From positions 1,364,001 through 1,428,000 of the forward strand of contig NZ_ATSX01000001.1 of assembly GCF_000527695.1 (NCBI RefSeq): a stretch of 64,000 nt of DNA, read 5' to 3'. This stretch comes from Commensalibacter papalotli (ex Servin-Garciduenas et al. 2014) (lineage in GTDB: Bacteria; Pseudomonadota; Alphaproteobacteria; Acetobacterales; Acetobacteraceae). The notes under the pieces are model-generated. The model saw nothing but the letters and a program-made list of their open reading frames with translations, made no database searches and was not told the origin of the DNA. Position 1 is the first letter of the stretch. Every line of letters begins with the position of its first letter. Positions 1 through 9,029 of the stretch are shown here, one piece after another. Made by a program: the position numbers and the translations under genes.

Positions 1-1578
1 AATTCCGTCAATAGCCGCTGACATAATCCCCCCCGCATAACCTGCACCTTCACCAGCAGGATAAAGACCTCGAGTATTAATACTATTTCCATCTTCTCCC
101 CTTGGGATACGAATAGGAGAAGAAGTTCTCGTTTCAACACCTGTCATCACTGCGTCTGCAAAGCTGAACCCGGATAATTTACGGTTAAACGCTGGTAACG
201 CCTCCTTAATCGCATCTACAACAAAATTAGGTAAAATTTCAATGAGGTTACTTGGAGTAACACCAGGTTTATAAGAGGGGATTACATCACCCAAGGTTTT
301 ACTGGCACGTCCTGCCAAAAAATCTTCTACTCTTTGCACGGGTGCTTTGTAATCAGACCCACCCAGCACAAAAGCCTTTCGTTCAAGCTTTCTTTGAAAA
401 TCTATCCCAGCCAATGGATCATCTGGATAGTCTTTTTGCGGGTCAACACTCACAACCAAAGCCGCATTAGCATTTCTTTCAGCACGAGAATATTGGCTCA
501 TCCCGTTTGTAACCACACCACCTTGCTCTGAAGCAGCAGCAACCACAGTTCCCCCTGGACACATACAGAAAGAATAAACTCCACGATCATTACCTGCGTG
601 ATGAACTAGTTTATAATCCGCAGCCCCTAGTTTCTTGTGCCCTGCTTGCGGTCCAAAACGAACTTGGTCAATCATAGACTGAGGATGCTCTATTCGCACA
701 CCGACAGAAAATGGCTTGGCTTGAACAGACACACCATCATTATACAAAGAAACCATCATATCTCTGGCGCTATGCCCTGTAGCCAAAATCACATGACGCG
801 TTGCAATCTCTTCACCAGTCTTTAAACGCACCCCAACGACTTGGCGATCTTTATCCATTAAAATAGAGGTAACTTGGGTATTAAAACGATAGCTCCCACC
901 ACAGGATTCAATTTCAGAGCGGATATGTTCAACCATACTGACCAAACGAAACGTGCCAATATGTGGTTTGGAAACAAAAAGGATTTCCTCTGGTGCGCCT
1001 GCTTTCACAAATTCTATTAGAACTTTATGCCCATAATGATGAGGATCACTAATCTGCGTATAAAGCTTGCCATCTGAAAACGTTCCAGCGCCACCCTCTC
1101 CGTATTGAACATTACTTTCTGGATTAAATTCTGATTTGCGCCAAAATGCAAAAGTATCCGCCGTACGTTCACGAACCTCTTTACCACGCTCTAAAATTAG
1201 AGGACGCAGTCCCATTTGGGCTAATAAAAGCCCCGCCATAAAACCACAAGGACCTGAACCAATAATCACAGGACGTTGGTAACTTGACTGACCAGCTAGT
1301 TTTTCACCTGTTATACGATCTACAACAAACTGGTACTTCACTTGTGGTGCTTTATGTAAATGCTTATCTTGAGCATGTAAATTTAAACAAACATCATCAT
1401 CTTCAATTTCACAATCAATTGTATAGACTAGTAAAATATGCCCACGTTTACGTGCATCATATCCTCGCCTTACAATGTGGTATTGTTTAATATCCGTTAA
1501 AAGACGTTGTTTTAAAGCTTCTTTTAGCTCTTCATCGCTATGATTAAGGGGTAGTTTCAGTTCAGTGATTCGTATCAT
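1..1578 (-). CDS. NAD(P)/FAD-dependent oxidoreductase, partial (C-terminus cut by window edge)
   Basis: The reading frame is open from an ATG at 1578 down to base 1, giving 526 residues with no stop, so the last residues lie outside the window. The sequence has an N-terminal domain of about 100 residues, then a Rossmann dinucleotide-binding start (PVIIGSGPCGFMAGLLLAQMG) and, near the end, a second FAD-contacting stretch (GLYPAGEGAGYAGG). This layout matches the uncharacterised FAD-dependent dehydrogenase family COG2509, whose substrate is not known. It is divergent from the cation exporter at 1780, with 200 bases between them. The family call is firm; the reaction is not assigned. Confidence 0.85.
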   Translation of the reverse strand, partial: MIRITELKLPLNHSDEELKEALKQRLLTDIKQYHIVRRGYDARKRGHILLVYTIDCEIEDDDVCLNLHAQDKHLHKAPQVKYQFVVDRITGEKLAGQSSYQRPVIIGSGPCGFMAGLLLAQMGLRPLILERGKEVRERTADTFAFWRKSEFNPESNVQYGEGGAGTFSDGKLYTQISDPHHYGHKVLIEFVKAGAPEEILFVSKPHIGTFRLVSMVEHIRSEIESCGGSYRFNTQVTSILMDKDRQVVGVRLKTGEEIATRHVILATGHSARDMMVSLYNDGVSVQAKPFSVGVRIEHPQSMIDQVRFGPQAGHKKLGAADYKLVHHAGNDRGVYSFCMCPGGTVVAAASEQGGVVTNGMSQYSRAERNANAALVVSVDPQKDYPDDPLAGIDFQRKLERKAFVLGGSDYKAPVQRVEDFLAGRASKTLGDVIPSYKPGVTPSNLIEILPNFVVDAIKEALPAFNRKLSGFSFADAVMTGVETRTSSPIRIPRGEDGNSINTRGLYPAGEGAGYAGGIMSAAIDGI

Positions 1579-1708
1579 CGTTTTATATAACTATTAACAT
1601 ATTAAGAGGAAAAATAAGTCTATGATATGCATAGCACATACCTTATTAAAACTATAGAAAACTATATATATTTATAACAAGAATCAGTATACAGTAAACA
1701 CAAAGCGC

Positions 1709-1733
1709 ATAAATGCGCATTTATCATTATAAT
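1709..1733 (+). promoter_or_regulatory. 16-bp perfect palindrome next to a TATAAT -10 box, upstream of the CDF exporter
   Basis: ATAAATGCGCATTTAT at 1709-1724 is a perfect inverted repeat. Four bases later comes TATAAT at 1728-1733, a consensus -10 hexamer about 50 bases before the exporter start. The palindrome covers the spacer and -35 area of that promoter, as an operator for a metal-responsive repressor or activator would. No regulator gene is adjacent, so the binding protein is unknown. Confidence 0.45.
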
Positions 1734-1779
1734 TCAATATATACATAACTTAACATGATTGCCAAAGGATTGCCTGACC

Positions 1780-2766
1780 ATGTCCGATCACTCTGCTCAT
1801 CATCACGAACATGATCACAATCATGATGATCATCACCACGAACAAGAGTGCGGTGGGCACTCTCACAGTCATGGACATCACCATGTTCCGAAATCTTTTG
1901 GAAAGGCGTTTGCAATTGGCATCAGCCTTAATCTAATTTATGTTATTGCCGAAGCTGCTTGGGGGTTTTGGGGGAATTCACTGGCACTACTTGCAGATGC
2001 TGGTCATAATCTTTCAGATATCTTAGCACTGGCTTGCGCTTGGATCGCTGCAATTTTAAGCAAAAAAAGACCCACAGATAATTTTACCTATGGCTATCGC
2101 AGAACTTCTATTCTAGCTTCGTTAACCAATGCTGTTATTTTACTGATAGTAACAGGTGGTATTATATGGGAAGCCATTGAGCGCCTTTTTCATCCAGCAC
2201 CTGTTGCCGGATGGACGGTTATCATTGTTGCTGCGATTGGCGTTATTATAAATGGTTTAACCGCCATGATGTTTGTCTCTGGTCATAAAGAGGATCTTAA
2301 CATCAAAGGGGCTTTTTTACATATGGCATATGATGCCTTATTATCCTTGGCGGTCGTTATTACTGGTATTATTATCCTATTTACAGGGTTTAATATCCTA
2401 GACCCAATTATAAGTTTGGTTGTATCCATTATTATCATTATGGGAACATGGTCCTTATTAAAAGATTCAGTGGCCTTAGCTGTCGATGGCGTGCCAACCA
2501 ATATTAATCGTAAAGAAGTCGAAAGTTACTTACGTGCTTTACCTAGTATTTTAGATCTGCACGATCTACATATATGGGCAATGAGTACAACTGAGACTGC
2601 ATTAACCGTGCATTTAGTCAGTAATGTTGATCACCGTTTAGATGATTTTCTGTCGGTAACAGCTCAACAACTGCAAGATAAATTCAAAATTGGACATACA
2701 ACAATCCAAATTGAATTACAAAACGAAGCTAAATCTTGCGTTTTAGCAAATGCAGAAGCAGTTTGA
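1780..2766 (+). CDS. cation diffusion facilitator (Zn/Co/Cd exporter, CzcD/ZitB type)
   Basis: This is an inner-membrane metal/proton antiporter of the CDF family, 328 residues from the ATG at 1780. I prefer 1780 over the upstream in-frame TTG at 1759 because AAAGGA at 1764-1769 is placed as its ribosome binding site. The N-terminus is a cytosolic His/Asp-rich tail (repeated HDH and HHH groups, then GGHSHSHGHHH) that would bind incoming Zn(II)-type ions. Six hydrophobic segments follow. The transport-site pairs are visible as HNLSD in the second helix and HMAYD in the fifth, with a soluble C-terminal ferredoxin-like domain. A second CDF gene follows 46 bases downstream on the same strand. Zinc as substrate is inferred from family and His tail. 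Confidence 0.9.
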   Translation: MSDHSAHHHEHDHNHDDHHHEQECGGHSHSHGHHHVPKSFGKAFAIGISLNLIYVIAEAAWGFWGNSLALLADAGHNLSDILALACAWIAAILSKKRPTDNFTYGYRRTSILASLTNAVILLIVTGGIIWEAIERLFHPAPVAGWTVIIVAAIGVIINGLTAMMFVSGHKEDLNIKGAFLHMAYDALLSLAVVITGIIILFTGFNILDPIISLVVSIIIIMGTWSLLKDSVALAVDGVPTNINRKEVESYLRALPSILDLHDLHIWAMSTTETALTVHLVSNVDHRLDDFLSVTAQQLQDKFKIGHTTIQIELQNEAKSCVLANAEAV

Positions 2767-2812
2767 TCTCTTTTTATCAAGACTGATCTTTTAATAATAG
2801 AAATTTATATTT

Positions 2813-3715
2813 ATGATTCTTAGAGTTATTCAGGACAAAAAGATATTGTTCAGTATTGGCAGTATCTTTGTCAGTATTCTTGTTTTATATTTAAAATATT
2901 TTGCTTGGTACACCACTAACAGTATTGCCTTTTATTCTGATATGCTGGAAACACTCATAAATGTTGCAGCTGCAATCTTAGGATGTATTGCGTTAATTTT
3001 TGCTGCTCATCCTGCTGACAGACAACACCCTTATGGTCATCAAAAAGCCGAGTATATTTCGGCGGCTATTGAAGGGCTATTGGTTGTAACCACAGCTGGG
3101 TTAATCTTTTATGAATCTTTCTTAGCTTGGCAACATCCCAAACTCCCCACTGCTCCTTTTATTGGAATATTATTTAACGGCTCTGCGGGGATCGTTAATC
3201 TTATTTGGTGTATTGTTCTAATAAAAGTAGGAAAAAAATATTGCTCTCCTGCCCTTATCGCTGGAGGGCAACATATATTATCTGATGTTTGGAGCACTGT
3301 TGGGCTGATTTGTGGGTTTATTTTAATCCCTTTCATCCAATGGGCTCTTCTTGATGCAATATTAGGATTTTGTATTGCCCTGAATGTTTTACGTATGGGA
3401 TTTCAAGTTATAACAGAATCCTTTAACGGATTGATGGATCAGGCTCCACCTAAACAAGTCACAGAGCATATCTACGAGCTTATTAAAAAGAATGCTCCCG
3501 AAGCCCTTGATTTTCATATGGTCAGGTTTCGTCAAGTCGGTGCAATAACTTTTATTGATTTTCACTTGGTCGTTCCTGGCACAATGAATGTATATACAGC
3601 TCATAAAATCTGTGATCGCATTGAGCTTTCTATAAAAAATGCAATTGGATCTGTTTCAATCAATATTCATGTAGAACCAGAAGATGAATTAAAAAAAGAT
3701 AATCTTATATGGTAA
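2813..3715 (+). CDS. cation diffusion facilitator family transporter (FieF-like)
   Basis: A 300-residue CDF-family inner-membrane cation exporter without the His-rich tail of its neighbour. Helix 2 carries FYSDMLETL, where Asp and Glu replace the His/Asp pair of CzcD-type exporters, and helix 5 carries GGQHILSDVWS. This D-x3-E plus H-x3-D pattern resembles FieF/YiiP-like members that move Zn, Fe or Cd. The C-terminal cytosolic domain runs from about residue 210. It follows the first CDF gene by 46 bases with no obvious promoter of its own, so co-transcription is likely, giving two exporters of different metal-site chemistry in one unit. Confidence 0.88.
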   Translation: MILRVIQDKKILFSIGSIFVSILVLYLKYFAWYTTNSIAFYSDMLETLINVAAAILGCIALIFAAHPADRQHPYGHQKAEYISAAIEGLLVVTTAGLIFYESFLAWQHPKLPTAPFIGILFNGSAGIVNLIWCIVLIKVGKKYCSPALIAGGQHILSDVWSTVGLICGFILIPFIQWALLDAILGFCIALNVLRMGFQVITESFNGLMDQAPPKQVTEHIYELIKKNAPEALDFHMVRFRQVGAITFIDFHLVVPGTMNVYTAHKICDRIELSIKNAIGSVSINIHVEPEDELKKDNLIW

Positions 3716-3780
3716 AAAAGATATAACTAATTTTTTTAAAAAAAATGTTACCAACTCAAATTAAAAGGTGTTTTTTTTAA

Positions 3781-3801
3781 TATAATTCGCATATTATATG
3801 C
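3781..3801 (+). promoter_or_regulatory. putative promoter -10 and inverted repeat before the NYN-domain gene
   Basis: TATAAT lies at 3781-3786 and is followed by the inverted repeat GCATATTATATGC at 3789-3801, which would overlap the transcription start. There is no good -35 hexamer in the AT-rich upstream sequence. This is a weak regulatory candidate. Confidence 0.3.
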
Positions 3802-3816
3802 ACAATATTGAATAAC

Positions 3817-4404
3817 ATGGTTAATAAAATGCAAATTCCTTCTCGTTGTGCTATTCTTCTTGATGCTGGATATATTGAATATATTACACGGCAAGAATTT
3901 CCAAATATACAAATTAACTATGAAAAACTAGTTAAAGAAATTACTGGTGAATATCGTTTATTTAGAACTTTTTACTATAATTGCCTACCTCATCTAGATT
4001 TTTCAACTTCAGAAGATGATAAAAATCTTTATGAAGGAAAAATGAATTTTTTTGAGGCTCTTAAATTTTTACCCCGCTTTGAAGTTCGCCTTGGTGCTTT
4101 ATCACGCTATGAAGATCAAGATAGCAACGCACTTAGCTTTCATCAAAAACGTGTTGATATCCTTATGGTTGTTGACATGATGCAATTATCTATAACTAAA
4201 CAAATCGATCATCTCATTATCGCCACGGGCGATGGTGATTTAATCCCCGCTGTTCAAGCAGTGAAACAAGCAGGGATTTTAGTTTCTCTGTGGCATGGAT
4301 CTTTACGTGGGAAATCTGCGCCAAATAGAGAGCTTTTTCAACTTTGTGATGAGCGTCATGAACTTGGGCGCATTATTCATAAAATCCAAAAACAAGGTAG
4401 ATAA
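3817..4404 (+). CDS. NYN domain protein (LabA/DUF88 family, PIN-like nuclease fold)
   Basis: The protein has about 195 residues and the acidic positions of the NYN/LabA branch of the PIN-like fold: LLDAGY near the N-terminus, VDILMVVDMMQL in the middle and IIATGDGDLIPAV towards the end. These form a metal-binding acidic cluster typical of RNases of this superfamily. Bacterial LabA-like proteins are presumed RNA-processing factors; the substrate here is unknown. In-frame starts are possible at TTG 3808, ATG 3817 and ATG 3829. None has a clear Shine-Dalgarno, so the start is uncertain by a few residues. It converges with the WD40 gene 22 bases away. Confidence 0.82.
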   Translation: MVNKMQIPSRCAILLDAGYIEYITRQEFPNIQINYEKLVKEITGEYRLFRTFYYNCLPHLDFSTSEDDKNLYEGKMNFFEALKFLPRFEVRLGALSRYEDQDSNALSFHQKRVDILMVVDMMQLSITKQIDHLIIATGDGDLIPAVQAVKQAGILVSLWHGSLRGKSAPNRELFQLCDERHELGRIIHKIQKQGR

Positions 4405-4414
4405 TTAATCATTA

Positions 4415-4443
4415 CAGCATCAAAAATTATTCATTTGATGCTG
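4415..4443. terminator. 9-bp inverted repeat between convergent genes, possible bidirectional terminator
   Basis: CAGCATCAA at 4415-4423 and TTGATGCTG at 4435-4443 form a perfect 9-bp stem with an 11-nt loop. The stop codon of the WD40 gene sits in the loop. There is no strong T-run on either side, so termination efficiency is doubtful, but the position between convergent 3' ends supports the call. Confidence 0.4.
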
Positions 4444-5497
4444 ATAAATCAACCAACCCTATGACACCTTTTTCTGTACCGAAAAATAATAAGCTTCCTG
4501 CCATATCGAAATTTAAAGCAGTAATTGATCCAAAATCTTTATCCTGCCCTAACGTAATGGGTAAAACCTTTTCACCATCAGGGCTAATCAGTAAAATACT
4601 GCCATCAATAAAACCTGCGGCTAATAAGTCTCCATAAACAGGATGAAATTTAACAATGGTGCAATACCCTCCTGGAATACCAGGTAACTCTGTAGGGGGT
4701 TTTCCCATTGGGCCACCATCAAAAAATGGCCACATCACCACAGATTCTGCACCACTTGTTGCAAGCCATTTCCCATCATTAGAAAAATTTAAAGATTGCA
4801 CTTTTACAGGATACCCACTCATACGCATATTATGGGCGTCAGAAATACGCCACCCATGTAAATCATGATCTTGCATCGAAGTGACAATAGCTTCTTCTTT
4901 GGGGTGCAACGCAATAACAAGATGGCTGCCTTTCCATACAAAATCTTTAATTTTATCGGCTTTTTGATCTTTTATAGCCCATAATGTGGCGCCATTATAA
5001 TAAGAAGTTGCCAAATTTTGACCATCTTTACTAAACGTTAAATCACTAACCGTAGAATCATGTTCCAAAACACAAAGTGGTTTATTAAAATGATCTTGAT
5101 AAATATGAACTTGCTTTCCTTCTACGAAAGCAACCTTAGAAGATGAACCTTCTTTATCAAACCAAGTAACCATATGCTCTACCCAGCGCTTCGTTTTGAC
5201 TAATAACTCTGGCTCTTTCCCTGGGATTATTTGCACAATCTGATTATCATCCCCTGCTGTAATAAAACCAGATGGGGTTATATCTTGTGAAAGACATAAA
5301 ATGCCCCCTTCATGGGGTTGAATTTTCTGCCATAATTCAGCTTGTTGGATGTTTTTGCGCTCAACAAGCCACAAATCTCCATCAGCTGTAGCAAAAGCAA
5401 CATAGTGACCATTTTGTGAAACCACGGAACTAATAATATTCCCATCAGTTTGCTTGTATTTGCCTCGACTATCGATTAATTGTATTGGCGCTTGCAT
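4427..5497 (-). CDS. WD40-repeat beta-propeller protein linked to cobW
   Basis: A 356-residue protein without signal peptide or membrane segment. It consists of repeated beta-strand units with WD40-type spacing, such as SDLTFSKDGQNLATSYYNGATLWAI, QSLNFSNDGKWLATSGAESVVMWPF and TIVKFHPVYGDLLAAGFIDGSILLI-like blocks. It is likely a cytosolic seven-bladed propeller acting as a scaffold. It lies 18 bases downstream of the CobW GTPase gene on the same strand, so the two are almost surely co-transcribed. A role with CobW in metal delivery is inferred from this linkage only; no catalytic motif is seen. Confidence 0.8.
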   Translation of the reverse strand: MQAPIQLIDSRGKYKQTDGNIISSVVSQNGHYVAFATADGDLWLVERKNIQQAELWQKIQPHEGGILCLSQDITPSGFITAGDDNQIVQIIPGKEPELLVKTKRWVEHMVTWFDKEGSSSKVAFVEGKQVHIYQDHFNKPLCVLEHDSTVSDLTFSKDGQNLATSYYNGATLWAIKDQKADKIKDFVWKGSHLVIALHPKEEAIVTSMQDHDLHGWRISDAHNMRMSGYPVKVQSLNFSNDGKWLATSGAESVVMWPFFDGGPMGKPPTELPGIPGGYCTIVKFHPVYGDLLAAGFIDGSILLISPDGEKVLPITLGQDKDFGSITALNFDMAGSLLFFGTEKGVIGLVDLSASNE

Positions 5498-5515
5498 TTT
5501 TTTTCCTATATTAGC

Positions 5516-6553
5516 TTAGCGTGCGACACAATTTTTAAATCCATCGCGCAATTTTTTTTCATCTAAATGGCGACCAATAAAAACCAACCGAGAAGAACGT
5601 TTTTCTTGTGGTTTCCAAGAGCGAATAAAATCACCATCTGCCATCATATGAACAGCTTGAAAAGCATAACACTCATCAGAATTTGAAAAATTCAGTATTC
5701 CCTTGGTGCGCAATAATTCTGTACCAAATTGCTGTAAAACGGATCCAATCCAAAAATCAAATTTCTTAGCATCCAAAGGTTTATCCTCTAGCAAAGAAAT
5801 ACTTGTCACCCCATCCCCATGATGATGATGAACCGCATGACTATGATGATCGTGATCGTGATCGTGATCGTGATCGTGATCGTGATCGTGATCGTGATTA
5901 TCCTCAAGAAAATCAGGAGACAAAGTCAATGCTTTTTTAAGATCAAATCCACCTCGATCCAATATTTTATCCAAAGCAACCTGCCCTTTTTGTGTGTGAT
6001 ACAAAGCAACATAAGGGTTAATTGCTTTCAGTCGTTGCTCAACTTTTTTTAAAGCCTCTCTATCAACAAGATCAATTTTATTTAGTAAAATAACATCTGC
6101 AAAAGCAATTTGATTTACCGCTTCTTTACTCTCATCCAAAGTTTGCATCACATGCTGTGCATCCACCACAGCAATTACCGCATCCAACCTTGTTTTTTGT
6201 TTAACATCTTCATCAACAAAGAAAGTCTGAGCCACAGGTGCAGGGTCAGCAAGCCCCGTTGTTTCAACAATAATTCCATCAAATTTGGTGCGGCGTTTCA
6301 TTAAGGTGCCTAAAATACGCACAAGGTCTCCACGAATGGTGCAACACACACATCCATTATTCATTTCAAAGATTTCTTCATCAGCATCAACAACTAAATC
6401 ATTATCAATACCCAACTCTCCATATTCATTCACAATCACTGCATATTTTTTTCCATGCTGTTGCGTTAAAATATGATTGAGTAACGTTGTTTTTCCTGCG
6501 CCTAAATATCCCGTTAAAACGGTAACCGGAACTGTTTCTTTAATATCTGACAT
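5516..6553 (-). CDS. CobW/COG0523-family GTPase, putative metallochaperone with expanded His-Asp loop
   Basis: A G3E-family P-loop GTPase of 345 residues. Walker A (GYLGAGKTT) is at residues 15-23, the GCVCC metal-binding motif at residues 67-71, and NKID later in the GTPase domain. A C-terminal CobW_C domain follows the variable loop. That loop, near residues 218-245, is an uninterrupted His-Asp alternation followed by more His, encoded by a hexanucleotide repeat at 5848-5898. COG0523 proteins deliver Zn(II) or other metals to client enzymes. The ATG at 6553 has GAGAAGA upstream. The gene overlaps the O-antigen ligase 3' end by 14 bases and precedes the WD40 gene. The metal identity (Zn likely) is inferred. 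Confidence 0.9.
   Translation of the reverse strand: MSDIKETVPVTVLTGYLGAGKTTLLNHILTQQHGKKYAVIVNEYGELGIDNDLVVDADEEIFEMNNGCVCCTIRGDLVRILGTLMKRRTKFDGIIVETTGLADPAPVAQTFFVDEDVKQKTRLDAVIAVVDAQHVMQTLDESKEAVNQIAFADVILLNKIDLVDREALKKVEQRLKAINPYVALYHTQKGQVALDKILDRGGFDLKKALTLSPDFLEDNHDHDHDHDHDHDHDHDHHSHAVHHHHGDGVTSISLLEDKPLDAKKFDFWIGSVLQQFGTELLRTKGILNFSNSDECYAFQAVHMMADGDFIRSWKPQEKRSSRLVFIGRHLDEKKLRDGFKNCVAR
5848..5898. repeat. hexanucleotide tandem repeat (GATCGT)8 inside cobW
   Basis: Eight exact copies of GATCGT run from 5848 to 5895, followed by GAT. Read on the minus strand they encode alternating His and Asp. Because the unit is six bases, copy-number changes keep the frame and alter only the length of the metal-binding loop. 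The perfect nucleotide identity suggests recent slippage expansion rather than selection on protein sequence alone. Confidence 0.95.
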
Positions 6554-7865
6554 ACTGATCTTCTCTTTCTTTTAATTTTATTTGATAATCCCAACTATAA
6601 GCTAAACCCATCCCCAGCAATAGGAAAAACCATCCTCCTAATGGCATGTTTACAAAATTACTGGTTGATGCAAAAGGCCATTCATGGATAAAAACTGCCG
6701 CAAACAATCCAACACACCAAGCTTTACGTATTGCTTCTGCTTTTGTTGTGACTGTAATATTCAACCCTTTACACAATTCAACAAGCGCACTGATAATTGT
6801 TAAGATAAATAAAATTAATCCAAGAATACCCGCATCAATAAACGCTTGTAAATAATGATTATGTGGATGAGTTAAACAAATAATTCCCCCACCTCCATTT
6901 CCCGAGTTTATATCCCAAAAAGGCCACCCATGAAAATATATTGCATTACCACATGCATGTTTAAATGCATCGTACCCTAGGCCAGCCCAAGGATTCATTG
7001 CCCCCATCACCACAGCTCTGGTATAAACCAACCCATAAGGGCTAGAAGAAAAATGAGACATTTGGTCGATAAAATGGGTAACTAAGTGATTGAAACTTTC
7101 AGGCGATATAAATGCTGTGATCAAAATAATAATTGGAACAATCCCAACCGTTACCAAAGCCAAAATACGCAATGGTTTTAACCAAATAACAGCTATTCCT
7201 AATCCCATAATAAATAAACCAAAAGGCATTCTTTGGCCCGCCATAACCATCATAGCTACAGCAAACAACAAAGTGAATAACGCATATAGCTGCCCTTTAT
7301 ATCCTTTATACTGCCATATTAAATATGCGCAAGCCGCCAGCATCACTGGCAATAACATTCTAGATAACGGCGCCGCTGCTCTGGGGTGCTCGTAAGGTCC
7401 CGTCAAGGTTCCATCAAAATAACGCGGCATTCCTAAAATATTATAACCAATTATAAGTTGTGCCAACATATTCAAAAGAATGTATAGAGTACAAAATGCA
7501 ATTACATAGGCTAACCACCTACGATACTTATTTTCTTTTAAAACCCACTGTTGTAAAGCAATAACGAAAATAGGAAATCTGATGACACCCATTGCTTGCA
7601 ACAAATTCCCATTCGAGGTTTCTCCAAAAAAAGATCCAAAAGGAATCGTACAAATTACTAACCATCCCCACCAGACCAAAGCAAACATTACCCAAAGTTG
7701 TTTACTCCACTCCCACTCTTTTTCAAGGAAACAGTGAAATAAGAAACAAATAGCAACATAGCTGATCAATCCATCTGCTATGCCTCGAAAGTGAGTTAAA
7801 AAAATAGGTAAAACCAAGACAGCGCTCAGGGTAGTATAGTGCAGAAATCGACGAATAAAATTCAT
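6540..7865 (-). CDS. O-antigen ligase / Wzy-type membrane protein
   Basis: A 441-residue polytopic membrane protein with about eleven hydrophobic segments. It has the large periplasmic loop of the Wzy_C/WaaL family near the C-terminal half, including TRAVVMGAMNPWAGLGYDAF and the HPHNHYLQAFIDAG motif, which contains the His conserved in O-antigen ligases. Such proteins transfer undecaprenyl-linked polysaccharide to lipid A-core, or polymerise it, at the periplasmic face of the inner membrane. The GT4 gene lies 19 bases upstream on the same strand and cobW overlaps downstream by 14 bases. Ligase and polymerase cannot be told apart from sequence alone. Confidence 0.85.
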   Translation of the reverse strand: MNFIRRFLHYTTLSAVLVLPIFLTHFRGIADGLISYVAICFLFHCFLEKEWEWSKQLWVMFALVWWGWLVICTIPFGSFFGETSNGNLLQAMGVIRFPIFVIALQQWVLKENKYRRWLAYVIAFCTLYILLNMLAQLIIGYNILGMPRYFDGTLTGPYEHPRAAAPLSRMLLPVMLAACAYLIWQYKGYKGQLYALFTLLFAVAMMVMAGQRMPFGLFIMGLGIAVIWLKPLRILALVTVGIVPIIILITAFISPESFNHLVTHFIDQMSHFSSSPYGLVYTRAVVMGAMNPWAGLGYDAFKHACGNAIYFHGWPFWDINSGNGGGGIICLTHPHNHYLQAFIDAGILGLILFILTIISALVELCKGLNITVTTKAEAIRKAWCVGLFAAVFIHEWPFASTSNFVNMPLGGWFFLLLGMGLAYSWDYQIKLKEREDQYVRY

Positions 7866-7884
7866 AAAATTTTCTTACCGTTTT

Positions 7885-8991
7885 TTATAAATTACCCTGC
7901 AATTGAGGACAAATTTGTTTTCTAAAAGAGTTTAACGCTTGTAAAGCCTGCTCTGCATTATAGTGATATGCTTGTTCTTTTGCGTAGAGAGAAAGTTGCT
8001 CTCGTAAATCTTGATTCTTCACCAACCGTATTAGCTGTTGAAAAGCCTGCTCAATATTGGTTGGGTCCATTAACAAAGCACCATTTCCAACCACTTTCGG
8101 CAATGCACCAACCGCAGATACTAATAAAGGTGTTCCACAAGCCATTGCTTCCAAAGCTGTCATTCCAAACGGCTCAGGCCAACGACTAGGCATAATAATA
8201 ATTGATGCCTCTGAGATTTTTTGTAATACCTGATCATAAGGTAAATAACCGACCATTTTAATCTGTGTCTGTCGCAATTGATGACGTAACTTTTGAATAA
8301 AGGGCGTTTCTGGACTATTGGAATTAAAACGATCCGCACCAATAATTTCAATATTCCATGAGGGATCAACCTGTAGCAGCTTACAACAAAGTGCCACAAA
8401 GATATCTGCCCCTTTATCTGCGACAACTCGACCAACAAATAAAATATTTTTTTTTCGTTCGGAAATAGGGATATATTGAGGAAGCTTTTCAAAGTCAATG
8501 TAATTAGGCAATATCGTAACGCCTCCTTTGACCTGTCCTGATAAAAAGCGATCTTTTACCCACTCTGAGACTGCAACCACATGTAATTTTTCGATGATCT
8601 TCTGACGATCTATATCTTTTTTTAATCCCCTCATCGACAAAGGATCATTATGTAATGTCAGACTTACAGGAATATATGGATACTTTTGAGCAATGTATAA
8701 TGCAATTTCTGGGCGATTATGAATTTCTACTAAACGAGGTTGATATTTTTGAACTAGACGAGAAACACCATAACGATATGCATTGCTTTGAATAAAAAGA
8801 GAATGCCAACTTTTTGAAATTTCTAAATAATGCAAACCAACAAAAGGCAAACAATCTAGAGCTTTACCAACAATCAAATCTTGAGGTTGAGCCAAACATT
8901 GAACTAATAATCCAATTGCACCCACGCATCCAGGTGAAAACCCTTCTTTAGGCGGAAGAACCGTCATTATTCTTGATGTTTTACCCATCAT
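7885..8991 (-). CDS. glycosyltransferase family 4
   Basis: A 368-residue GT-B fold glycosyltransferase. The C-terminal nucleotide-sugar domain shows NILFVGRVVADKGADIF, then PSRWPEPFGMTALEAMACGTPLL, which holds the E-x7-E retaining-GT4 motif. The N-terminal acceptor domain starts with MTVLPPKEGFSPGCVGAIG. It adds a sugar to a lipid-linked or LPS-core acceptor at the cytosolic side of the membrane; donor and acceptor cannot be read from the sequence. Together with the downstream O-antigen ligase (19-base gap) it forms a small lipopolysaccharide unit. Confidence 0.87.
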   Translation of the reverse strand: MMGKTSRIMTVLPPKEGFSPGCVGAIGLLVQCLAQPQDLIVGKALDCLPFVGLHYLEISKSWHSLFIQSNAYRYGVSRLVQKYQPRLVEIHNRPEIALYIAQKYPYIPVSLTLHNDPLSMRGLKKDIDRQKIIEKLHVVAVSEWVKDRFLSGQVKGGVTILPNYIDFEKLPQYIPISERKKNILFVGRVVADKGADIFVALCCKLLQVDPSWNIEIIGADRFNSNSPETPFIQKLRHQLRQTQIKMVGYLPYDQVLQKISEASIIIMPSRWPEPFGMTALEAMACGTPLLVSAVGALPKVVGNGALLMDPTNIEQAFQQLIRLVKNQDLREQLSLYAKEQAYHYNAEQALQALNSFRKQICPQLQGNL

Positions 8992-9029
8992 GAGGGAACA
9001 GCTCCTCCGTTAATAACTATATAATATAA

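Noticed and set aside
5819-6052. Plus-strand frame with repeated Ile-Val over cobW
   Set aside because: It is the antisense reading of the (GATCGT)n repeat inside the well supported cobW gene.
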